DNA of 64,000 nucleotides from HGM13006 sp964527315. Lineage in GTDB: Bacteria > Bacillota > Clostridia > Oscillospirales > Oscillospiraceae. The translations under genes and the position numbers were made by a program. Where the stretch lies: assembly GCA_964527315.1 (NCBI GenBank), contig CAZGOQ010000001.1, forward strand, positions 10,296-74,295. Reading direction: 5' to 3'. Shown piece after piece: positions 8,216 through 15,547 of the stretch. The notes beneath the pieces are model-generated. The model worked only from the letters and a program-made list of their open reading frames with translations. It was not told where the DNA came from and ran no database searches. Position 1 is the first letter of the stretch; every line of letters begins with the position of its first letter.

Positions 8216-8625
8216 GTGACCTGGCCGGACAGCCGCGCGTGGTGCGCCGAAAGGCCCCCCGTGAGGAAAGTCCGGGCTCCGTAGGGCAAGGATAACGGGT
8301 AACGCCCGCCGTAGGCGACTACAGGAAAAGTGCAACAGAGATATACCACCGTTGATTCACGCCATCACTATGTCAACCTTATGAGCAAATCAGCTCGTCT
8401 GATAGTGCATTGGCGGCTTCGACGGAAAGGGTGGAAAGGCGAGGTAAGAGCTCACCGGCTGCCGTGTGAAAGCGCGCAGTCCTGTAAACTCTATCCGGAG
8501 CAACACCGCATAGGGAACAAGGCTGGCCCGGCTGTTCCCGCTCAGGTGGCTGGAGCGTATCGGCAACGGTACGCCTAGATAGATGGCTGTCGAACACAGA
8601 ACCCGGCTTATAGGCCAGATCACAA
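8216..8625 (+). ncRNA. rnpB: RNase P RNA (class A-like)
   Basis: Catalytic RNA that trims the 5' end of tRNA precursors. The conserved core GAGGAAAGTCCGGGCT lies at 8262-8277, the ACAGAGATATACC element at about 8334, and the closing segment CCCGGCTTATAGGCC near 8602. The two ends pair as helix P1: GTGA and CTGGCC at 8216-8226 with GGCCAG and TCAC at 8613-8622. Length about 405 nt fits the bacterial type. Open frames over it on the minus strand are not genes. Confidence 0.95.
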
Positions 8626-8628
8626 AAA

Positions 8629-8650
8629 AGCACCCGCTTTCGCGGGTGCT
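8629..8650. terminator. Bidirectional terminator between rnpB and the HD gene
   Basis: Perfect 9 bp stem AGCACCCGC/GCGGGTGCT with a 4 nt loop. The minus strand has a clean TTTTTT after it; the plus strand has a poorer GATATTTTATT. Confidence 0.85.
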
Positions 8651-8659
8651 GATATTTTA

Positions 8660-9238
8660 TTACTTTCCTTCCAGAAAATAGCTGGCTTCCATATCCGCCA
8701 CGCTGAGCGCAAAGGCCAACGGATACATTTCCAGCGCCTTGCCAACAGTATTTTTGTCCTCGTTTCCAGAGAAGCCCATGTGCCACCGAATGGCCATCGC
8801 TTCCTCCCGGCTCAGGCGCATAAAGCCGGAGACGATGTAAACCGATTTTTCTCCGTGCCCATACGGTAGCGGATCGTCAAAACGGAACAAGGGCACTGTC
8901 TGCCATTTACCGCTTTCATCCTTGACATTTCGTGTCCCGGCCTGATAGCAGCCGATCTTGCAGACGTCGTGAAGCAACGAAACCAGCGCGATGGTTTCGT
9001 CAGAGTAGTCCATATGATACAGTTCTCTGCACCGTTCCCGATCCACATAAGCCCGAAGGCACTTGTAGACATTGACGCTGTGTTCTGCCAGTCCGCCGGC
9101 ATATGCGCCGTGAAAACGGGTGCTGGCCGGCGCGGAGAAAAAGTCGGATTTCTCTGTCAAATATTCTAAAAATTGCTCCGCGCCCTCTCTTTGAATAAAT
9201 CGCTTATAAATATCAGTAAATTCCTCCTGAATGCTCAT
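8660..9238 (-). CDS. HD-domain hydrolase
   Basis: 192 aa metal-dependent phosphohydrolase fold. The ligand pattern is visible: HGAYAGGLAEHSVNV, the LLHDVCKIG doublet, YGHGEKS, IRWHMG and the last aspartate in SVADMEAS. This resembles the HD part of YhaM-type 3'-5' exoribonucleases without the OB domain, so a nucleic-acid or nucleotide substrate is possible but not shown. It sits 22 bp behind the TraX-like gene with its own AAAGGAG site and probably shares its transcript. Confidence 0.8.
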   Translation of the reverse strand: MSIQEEFTDIYKRFIQREGAEQFLEYLTEKSDFFSAPASTRFHGAYAGGLAEHSVNVYKCLRAYVDRERCRELYHMDYSDETIALVSLLHDVCKIGCYQAGTRNVKDESGKWQTVPLFRFDDPLPYGHGEKSVYIVSGFMRLSREEAMAIRWHMGFSGNEDKNTVGKALEMYPLAFALSVADMEASYFLEGK

Positions 9239-9260
9239 AAAAATGCTCCTTTTTAATGTT

Positions 9261-10019
9261 TCAGGACAATACGCTCAACGTGAACAGCTGTCGAATTCCA
9301 TAGAGCAGCGCCAAATGGGCTGGATAAAACAGATAAAACAGCCACTTTCCGTTTTTCCCTTTGTCCCCGTGATAGGTCGTCAGCAGCAGTACGGAAACCA
9401 GTGCTCCCATCCATTGCAGCAAAATCCCTGCTTTGCTCTCTCCATAAAACCATGCAGCGCTTCCGTGCCAGAGCAGATAAAATGCATTGATCCAGCCAGA
9501 GAGAAACAGCAGTCGCGGTCTTCCCTCCGGCAAATCATACAGCAGGAGAATCAATCCCACGCCCCAGGCGTTGTAATCCGTATCGGCAAACCAGCCCAAT
9601 GCCATCACCACAATTGCAGGCACACCTATGGCAATCCATCGGGGAACCTGTTTTTCCGCCAAATGCTTTCCCGCTGAAATTCCAGAAGCCCCCAACAGCA
9701 TGGTAAAGATTACATTGTGGCACCCAAACCCGATCTTTTCGTAAAAACAAAGCTGGAACGGAATTTCTGACAGCACCGCAAACAACAGAAGCCGCAAAAG
9801 ATATTTGCCGACATTTTTTGTTTTTCGGCAGCCCTCGGCCACAAACCATGCAAATATCGGAAAAGAAATCCGGCCAACAATGGTCAGCGTAGTATAGAGC
9901 CATAAATTCCATTCCATACCGATCAGCGGCGTCAGCACACCGGTGGACAACACCACCTTGGCGGCATGGTCGCAGAGCATACAAATTAGAGCCAACAGTT
10001 TCAGTGAAAATTGCGTCAT
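9261..10019 (-). CDS. TraX family integral membrane protein
   Basis: 252 aa with about eight hydrophobic segments. The TraX family signature is seen as LKLLALICMLCDHAAK near the N-terminus, GRISFPIFAWFVAEG, and YLLRLLLFAVLSEIPF. F-plasmid TraX acetylates pilin; chromosomal relatives in Firmicutes are widespread and their substrate is unknown. I start at ATG 10019, seven bases behind GGAG; the TTG at 10031 would place the ribosome site inside the gene. There are no other conjugation genes here. Confidence 0.85.
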   Translation of the reverse strand: MTQFSLKLLALICMLCDHAAKVVLSTGVLTPLIGMEWNLWLYTTLTIVGRISFPIFAWFVAEGCRKTKNVGKYLLRLLLFAVLSEIPFQLCFYEKIGFGCHNVIFTMLLGASGISAGKHLAEKQVPRWIAIGVPAIVVMALGWFADTDYNAWGVGLILLLYDLPEGRPRLLFLSGWINAFYLLWHGSAAWFYGESKAGILLQWMGALVSVLLLTTYHGDKGKNGKWLFYLFYPAHLALLYGIRQLFTLSVLS

Positions 10020-10043
10020 CGTTTTCTCCAAAGCGGGAAAAGA

Positions 10044-10065
10044 GGCGCTGCAAACTGACAGCGCC
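10044..10065 (-). terminator. Terminator behind the EF-G-like gene
   Basis: Stem GGCGCTG/CAGCGCC with an 8 nt loop, flanked by TCTTTTCC on the minus strand and CCTTTTTT on the plus strand. Confidence 0.7.
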
Positions 10066-10075
10066 CCTTTTTTAC

Positions 10076-12142
10076 TTAGTCCTCGCTGTCCTTCTTTGCC
10101 GCTGCAATGACGGCCTCCTGAGTGCTCATGGGCGCTTCCTCATAGCGAACAAACTTAAAAGTAAAGCTGCCCCGGCCCTGCGTCATGGAGCGAAGATCAA
10201 TGGCATAACTCATCATTTCGCTCATGGGCACTTCGGCTTCTACTACCTGATTGCCGTCGCTGTCGGGGGTCATGCCCATAACACGGCCCCGGCGTTTGTT
10301 CAGATCGCCCATAATGTCACCCATCATGGCATCAGGAATCGTGACTGCCAGAGAACCAATTGGCTCCAGCAGAACTGGACTTGCCTGGGGAATGCCATCT
10401 TTATAGGCAAGAGATGCCGCTGTCTTAAAAGCCAATTCGGAGGAATCCACAGGGTGATAGGAACCATCCAGCAGCGTTGCCTTCAGGAACACCATGGGAT
10501 AGCCGGCCAAAACACCCTTTTCACAGGACTCTTTCAGGCCTTTTTCCACTGCCGGGAAGAAGTTTTTGGGCACAGCGCCGCCAACGACCTTTTCTTCAAA
10601 GGTCAACTCCTCTGTCTCGCCGGGCGCGAATTCAATGACGACATCGCCAAACTGGCCGTGGCCGCCAGACTGCTTCTTATGACGACCGCGCACCTGCACA
10701 GATTTCCGGATCGTCTCTCGATAAGCCACCTTCGGCTCTCTCAGTTCGCTGTCTACGCCGAATTTACTCTTAAGCTTGGAGCAGAGCACATCCAAATGGA
10801 TGTCTCCGGCGCCGGTGAGCACCATTTCCTTGGTCTCCGCGTTGTTAACCAGCATAAAACTCAGATCCTCGTCCGCCAGCCGCGCAAGTCCCGTTGCGAT
10901 TTTTTCCTCCTGCCCCTTGACTTTGGCATAGATTGCCCGGGAATGACAAGGCTCGGGATACTCCACCGGGTTAAGCGTCAGCGGACGGGCAGGGACACAG
11001 AGTGTATCGCCGGTTTTGACGGAGGCCAGCTTGGAAACCATACCGATATCGCCGCAGTTGAGCACCTTGACCTCCGTGGTCTTTTTACCCCGAACCGTAT
11101 AGATATGCCCCAGTTTTTCCGTATCGCCGGTCCGGGCGTTCTCCAGCACCAAATCAGGCGTGACATTTCCGGAAATCACCTTAAAAAAGGATTGCTTTCC
11201 GTACTGATCAGAAATAGTTTTAAATACAAAGAGCACAGGAGTCTCTTCCGGTGCGCAGTTGATAGAGACTGTTTCTCCGTTCTCATTAACCGCTTCCTGT
11301 GGATAACCCTCCAGCGGATTAGGGGCGAAGTCAATCAAGCCGTTAATCAATGCTTCCGTTCCCAGGCCGGTCATGGCGCTTCCGCAGAATACAGGCACCA
11401 GAGAGAGGTCTTTGACGCCCTGGTTGATGCCGGCTATGATTTCCGCCAGTGTAAACTCCTCACCCGAAAAGTATTTTTCCATGTTCTCCTCAGAGGTCTC
11501 CGCCACCGCTTCGCAAAGGAAATCATAGTATTCATTGACCTTATCCATCAGATTGGCGGGAATGTCGGTATATTCCCGCTTACCGCCGCCGGACAAAAAT
11601 GCGTTTTTGTGGACAACATCCACCAGGCCGACGGTCTTATCGTTTTCCACAATTGGAATCATGACCGGCGCAAGGGTCTTGCCAAATTTCTCACGGAGAG
11701 ATTCAAAGGTCTTGAAAAAGTCTGCGTGTTCCTCATCCAGCTTGGACACATAGACAAATCTGGGCAGCTTCCGCTCATAGAGATATTTCCAGGACTTTTC
11801 CGTCCCAACGCCAATGCCGTTTTTGGCAGAAACCACAATAACGCCGGAATCTACCACGCGAACCGACTGCATGACCTCGCCGGCAAAATCAAAATAGCCG
11901 GGATTGTCCAAAAGATTGATTTTAGATTTACCAAATTCAATGGGGATGATGGAGGTTGAGATCGAATATTTCCGGCGGATCTCCTCCGGGTCAAAATCAC
12001 TGACGGTGGTGCCGTCGGCGGAGGTTCCCAGCCGGTCAATCGCCTGAATGTAGTATAGCATGCTTTCCGCCAGAGCGGTTTTTCCGTCGCCGCCGTGGCC
12101 GATCAGGCAGACATTGCGAATGTCTTGAGCAGTATAGCTCAT
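10076..12142 (-). CDS. Elongation factor G-like GTPase (EF-G paralogue)
   Basis: 688 aa, all five EF-G domains by length and order. G1 reads GHGGDGKT, G3 reads DNPGYFDF and G4 reads SKLD. Canonical EF-G has DTPGH, where the histidine positions the water for GTP hydrolysis; here it is tyrosine, and G4 has Ser for Asn. Tyrosine at this place is a trait I associate with the second EF-G-like subfamily found beside true FusA. It stands alone, far from rpsL/rpsG/tuf as seen here, which also argues that it is not the housekeeping fusA. Role in translocation or ribosome recycling is unproven. Its own promoter and a leader hairpin lie upstream. Confidence 0.9.
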   Translation of the reverse strand: MSYTAQDIRNVCLIGHGGDGKTALAESMLYYIQAIDRLGTSADGTTVSDFDPEEIRRKYSISTSIIPIEFGKSKINLLDNPGYFDFAGEVMQSVRVVDSGVIVVSAKNGIGVGTEKSWKYLYERKLPRFVYVSKLDEEHADFFKTFESLREKFGKTLAPVMIPIVENDKTVGLVDVVHKNAFLSGGGKREYTDIPANLMDKVNEYYDFLCEAVAETSEENMEKYFSGEEFTLAEIIAGINQGVKDLSLVPVFCGSAMTGLGTEALINGLIDFAPNPLEGYPQEAVNENGETVSINCAPEETPVLFVFKTISDQYGKQSFFKVISGNVTPDLVLENARTGDTEKLGHIYTVRGKKTTEVKVLNCGDIGMVSKLASVKTGDTLCVPARPLTLNPVEYPEPCHSRAIYAKVKGQEEKIATGLARLADEDLSFMLVNNAETKEMVLTGAGDIHLDVLCSKLKSKFGVDSELREPKVAYRETIRKSVQVRGRHKKQSGGHGQFGDVVIEFAPGETEELTFEEKVVGGAVPKNFFPAVEKGLKESCEKGVLAGYPMVFLKATLLDGSYHPVDSSELAFKTAASLAYKDGIPQASPVLLEPIGSLAVTIPDAMMGDIMGDLNKRRGRVMGMTPDSDGNQVVEAEVPMSEMMSYAIDLRSMTQGRGSFTFKFVRYEEAPMSTQEAVIAAAKKDSED

Positions 12143-12160
12143 AATGATTTACCCCTTTCC

Positions 12161-12191
12161 GATCCTTCTATGCCGCCTTCCGGCATGGATC
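12161..12191 (-). promoter_or_regulatory. Stem-loop in the leader of the EF-G-like gene
   Basis: GATCC and ATGCCG on one side pair with CGGCAT and GGATC on the other, with a 4 nt bulge and 5 nt loop, ending about 9 nt before the AAAGGGG ribosome site. It has no U-tract, so it is not a terminator; it may control translation or RNA stability. Confidence 0.4.
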
Positions 12192-12209
12192 ACGCAAATT
12201 GCTAAAAAA

Positions 12210-12238
12210 ATTATACATGATAGTATAATGCATTTCAA
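12210..12238 (-). promoter_or_regulatory. Promoter of the EF-G-like gene
   Basis: TTGAAA (12238-12233), 17 bp, TATAAT (12215-12210). Confidence 0.8.
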
Positions 12239-12318
12239 TTTCAGTGCGAAATTTTTGTGCAACATGACGGTATATTTTCACTGGAAAGCCATGTAAATAA
12301 CGGAATCATTCCGTTAAA

Positions 12319-12355
12319 TTGCCGTCAGAACGACCGATATGCGAACTGACGGCAA
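12319..12355 (-). terminator. Terminator behind the P-type-ATPase-like gene
   Basis: Ten-base-pair stem TTGCCGTCAG/CTGACGGCAA directly after the stop, with only a short T run (TTTAAC); a second small palindrome AACGGAA/TTCCGTT follows at 12299-12316. Between 12239 and 12318 nothing else is seen. Confidence 0.55.
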
Positions 12356-12358
12356 TCA

Positions 12359-14407
12359 TTATTTTCGAACCGCGACTCTGGCCCCAAGTTCAATCAGAAG
12401 GAATATGCAAAACTGGATCAGCAGAAGCCGCTGCGCCGCCAGGACCGTGCCCCCGCCGGACAGAGCCAAAATTGTTTTTACAGTCAAATAGGAGGAAAGC
12501 AGCAACGACAAAAGCGTAAATAACCGCCCCGTTCGATAGACCCGTCGTCCGCCTGCCACAGTTCGGCTGTAGGCTGCAATTCCCTCCCGGTACACATAGC
12601 CGCAGGTCATCCCCCGGATCATCTGCGAGGGTTCCGACAACCAACGCCTGTACTGGGCCTTGGGGCAAAAGAGCGATGCAATGGGCGCATGAAACCACTT
12701 TTCCACAAACGCAGGATTCACGCAGAAATTTCGGGTTACCAACAGGGGCTTTAACTGCGGCTCCCGCACAAAGCGATGAAATCCGGCGGAAGCCCCTCCG
12801 GCAACCTGATATCGGATGTCAAACATTGCTTCCAGCTTCTGATCCACCGCAAGATAAACGCCATATTGGGGCGAATGGGGCGGAATAGAAATGCCCATCA
12901 GCTGCATATACTGACAGGATCCCACCTGCACCAGTGCGCCCTTGATGTAACCTTCCGCACCGGATTCCTGCGTATGAAGATGGCTGACGGTCAAACGCTC
13001 GCCGCCCACTTCCCTCAGAAGCCTGGTAAAAATCGAATCCAGACCAATCCCGGTCTCCAGCATCACACTGGCGCCATAGGAGGTCAGCAGCCGCGGCTCC
13101 ATTCTTCCATAGACGCGGATGCCTTTATGAGAAACCGCCGCCTGTGGAAACAGGTCGTTGTCATAGATCATGACTGCTTTGTTCCCCCAAAGGCCCTTCA
13201 TACCGTACCAGCCCGACACAGCGCCAAGGCCGGACAGAACCCGGCTGAGCAGCGCATAAGGCCTGGCGCAGCAGAGTGCCGCGCTCACCGGCATTCCAAT
13301 GGTCAGCAGCGTGGTTAAGATTCGCAAAAAGCTTTTTTGTGTCTTTCCGCTGAGATAGGCGCTGGCCACCATACAGACAAACAGAAACAGCAGACTGAAC
13401 GCAGAGTACCCTGCATGAAAGACATCCGGCTGGGCCTGATGGCGCACAAACCCGGAAAGAGATGCGGGCGCTTTCCCAATGCAGTCTGTTTTCTCCCACT
13501 TTTCCCGGGCCACCCGGATGCCCTTGCGATTTCGGGCCGTGATGGTTCCGCGAAGCGCCTGAAGGGACGCCTGATTATTCATCTGGTCCGCCAATCCAGC
13601 GCAGCACCAGGAAATGACAAGCAGGGGCAGCAGGGTCTCTTGATTTTTCGTCCCAGCCGTCTCTGCCACGGAGAGAATGGTTGTGATCAGCAGCAGAGAT
13701 TCATAGGAAAACCGGAGATACCATGGATCCCTGATCGCCCGCAGGGCGCTCTGCCAGCTGATCAGCATTGCAGCAACCGCCAGCACAAGCGTCGTATAGA
13801 CGCCCCCAAGGCCGCCCATAAAGCCCAACGTCATCCAAGTATATGTTCTGCCCATCAGGCAAAAAATCATTAAAACAATGATCCCATACCGGACATAGGA
13901 CAGCATTTGTTCCACAGGATATTGCTTTGAAAGGCGTTTTTCCTGCTTCCGGAGGGATTCACCGGCCCCCGGCAGCGCTTCCAGCTGCCGCCTGCGAATA
14001 TCCCCGAGCATTTCCCCTATGTAACGCACCGGTCCCATCGGAACCCTTGCCTTCGGGAGTTTTTTATGATTAGTCCCGGGAAATTTGGAAAAACCGCGCC
14101 GCGCTGTTTGCTTTGGCGCAGCAGCGGCTCTGCGGCTCTGGGGTCCCGGCTGTGTTTCCCCCGGTTCCATCTGGCGCTCCGGGGATTCCTCCTCCTGGGG
14201 CGCATTCAGCGTCTCCTCCAATGCCTGCGCAATGGCGGCAGCAAGAGAAGGCTCTGTCTCGCGTTCCGGTTCCTGTCCGGCAGACGCCTCTGCCGGCTCG
14301 AAATCAGGTTCCGCTTCCTCCGCCTGATACACTTCTGTCTCTGTTTCCGGACTTGTCTCTATATGAAGCTCCTGCACCGGAGCGTTTTTCGTTTCCTCGT
14401 GGGACAT
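12359..14407 (-). CDS. Large membrane protein resembling a P-type ATPase without its catalytic motifs
   Basis: 682 aa from ATG 14407 (AAGGTGG upstream). Residues 1-110 are acidic, Glu/Pro-rich and probably disordered; a basic stretch follows. Hydrophobic pairs lie near residues 170-230, 240-275 and 340-390, and a last pair at the C-terminus. The third group leads into LTIGMPVSAALCCARPYAL, then a Gly-rich helix and VMIYDNDLFP. In order and spacing this mimics the CPx helix, the GxxxKG segment and the phosphorylated DKTGT of heavy-metal P-type ATPases, but the TGT and the GDGxND hinge are missing. I infer a pseudo-pump. It shares a transcript with rlmB, 40 bp upstream. Function unknown. Confidence 0.65.
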   Translation of the reverse strand: MSHEETKNAPVQELHIETSPETETEVYQAEEAEPDFEPAEASAGQEPERETEPSLAAAIAQALEETLNAPQEEESPERQMEPGETQPGPQSRRAAAAPKQTARRGFSKFPGTNHKKLPKARVPMGPVRYIGEMLGDIRRRQLEALPGAGESLRKQEKRLSKQYPVEQMLSYVRYGIIVLMIFCLMGRTYTWMTLGFMGGLGGVYTTLVLAVAAMLISWQSALRAIRDPWYLRFSYESLLLITTILSVAETAGTKNQETLLPLLVISWCCAGLADQMNNQASLQALRGTITARNRKGIRVAREKWEKTDCIGKAPASLSGFVRHQAQPDVFHAGYSAFSLLFLFVCMVASAYLSGKTQKSFLRILTTLLTIGMPVSAALCCARPYALLSRVLSGLGAVSGWYGMKGLWGNKAVMIYDNDLFPQAAVSHKGIRVYGRMEPRLLTSYGASVMLETGIGLDSIFTRLLREVGGERLTVSHLHTQESGAEGYIKGALVQVGSCQYMQLMGISIPPHSPQYGVYLAVDQKLEAMFDIRYQVAGGASAGFHRFVREPQLKPLLVTRNFCVNPAFVEKWFHAPIASLFCPKAQYRRWLSEPSQMIRGMTCGYVYREGIAAYSRTVAGGRRVYRTGRLFTLLSLLLSSYLTVKTILALSGGGTVLAAQRLLLIQFCIFLLIELGARVAVRK

Positions 14408-14447
14408 CCATGTTCCACCTTTCAACTATGCAGCTTACTGCGCTGTT

Positions 14448-15200
14448 TTAACGCGCTTCATTCTGATCCATCCGCTGCCGCAGGGCCTCATAAAGCAGAA
14501 TCGCACCGGCATTGGATGCATTTAAGGAATTGATTTTCCCCTTCATGGGAATACTGACCATGAAATCACAGCGTTCTGATATCAGCCGTCCCATTCCCTC
14601 GCCTTCTGAGCCAATGACGATAGCGGCCGGGCTGGTCAGATCGGTACGGTAGAGCGGCGTAGCGCCGTTCGCTGCCGTCCCATAGATCCAGACGCCCTTT
14701 TCCTTTAACAGCTGGATGGCGTTCGTCAGGTTGCTGACCCGGGCAATATTCATATACTCCACAGCGCCCGCAGAAACCTTTGCCACCGTCGCCGTCAGTC
14801 CGGAACTGCGGCGCTTTGGAATAATAACCCCATGGACTCCGGCGCACTCTGCCGTCCGGATGATTGCGCCTAAATTATGGGGATCCGTGATTGCGTCGCA
14901 AATCACGATCAGAGGCGCTTCTCCCCGATCTGCGGCGCAGTCCAGAATATCCTGTACGGTGCAATAATCCCGCGCTGCCGCCATGGCAATCACACCTTGA
15001 TGCGCATCGGTCTCCGACATGGTATCCAGTTTCCGCCGGTCACAGTATGTGACCACCGCGCCGCTTTGTTTTGCCAGAGACGCGATATATCGAAGGGTGC
15101 TGTCGGTGCCTCCGGAAGCAAGAAACACCTTGTCAATGGTACGTCCCGCTTTCAAAGCTTCCGTTACCGCATTGCGGCCCTCTAAGATCGTTTGGTTCAT
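14448..15200 (-). CDS. rlmB: 23S rRNA 2'-O-ribose methyltransferase, TrmH/SpoU family (RlmB type)
   Basis: 250 aa SPOUT methyltransferase. An N-terminal substrate-binding domain (ILEGRNAVTEALKAG) is followed by the knotted SAM domain with DPHNLGAIIRTAECAGVHGV, IVIGSEGEGMGRL and IPMKGKINSLNASNAGAILLYE, the three SpoU motifs. RlmB methylates G2251 in the peptidyl-transferase loop; other TrmH-family targets are possible. It is first in a two-gene transcript with the pseudo-pump. Confidence 0.92.
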   Translation of the reverse strand: MNQTILEGRNAVTEALKAGRTIDKVFLASGGTDSTLRYIASLAKQSGAVVTYCDRRKLDTMSETDAHQGVIAMAAARDYCTVQDILDCAADRGEAPLIVICDAITDPHNLGAIIRTAECAGVHGVIIPKRRSSGLTATVAKVSAGAVEYMNIARVSNLTNAIQLLKEKGVWIYGTAANGATPLYRTDLTSPAAIVIGSEGEGMGRLISERCDFMVSIPMKGKINSLNASNAGAILLYEALRQRMDQNEAR

Positions 15201-15318
15201 AGTTCCTCCAGACGAGCAGTTTAATAATGGCTATGTGTCGTTTCCGACGGCACGGCAAAATAAATTTATGCGCACAGGCGTGAAGCACCTGTATGCGCGT
15301 TATATCTGTCCGGCGGAT

Positions 15319-15348
15319 ATTATAACATATCTTATGTCTACCACGCAA
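15319..15348 (-). promoter_or_regulatory. Promoter of rlmB and a leader hairpin
   Basis: TTGCGT (15348-15343), 18 bp, TATAAT (15324-15319) with TG before it. In the leader a stem GCGC..ACAGG/CCTGT..GCGC at 15298-15270 is followed by an AT-rich stretch. The gap 15201-15547 otherwise holds only the divergent ftsH promoter. Confidence 0.6.
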
Positions 15349-15484
15349 CAGGAAAATCAACAATTTTGCGAAATCACCGCATAAATTCGACCTTTTCCGA
15401 AAAAGAGGAGCCGTTTTTGTCTTTTTAATAATGAAATCGCCGCTTCCTTAACAGAAAATTTATTTTTCCCGACGGAAGAATTTG

Positions 15485-15513
15485 TTGTTTTCAGAGGGAA
15501 ACTATGCTATATT
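15485..15513 (+). promoter_or_regulatory. Promoter of ftsH
   Basis: TTGTTT (15485-15490), 17 bp, TATATT (15508-15513) with a TGC extension in front. Confidence 0.6.
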
Positions 15514-15547
15514 GTAATATAATTCAGAATATGAAGGAGGCGTGTCT

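Noticed and set aside
8107..8786. Minus-strand open frames of 80-135 codons over rnpB
   Set aside because: They lie antisense to the structured RNase P RNA and have no ribosome site or family resemblance.
9261..10019. Conjugative element because of the TraX-like protein
   Set aside because: No relaxase, coupling protein, integrase or attachment repeats are near; chromosomal TraX-like proteins are common in Firmicutes.
13161..13499. Minus-strand 112-codon frame inside the P-type-ATPase-like gene
   Set aside because: Shadow frame of a gene that is intact over 682 codons.
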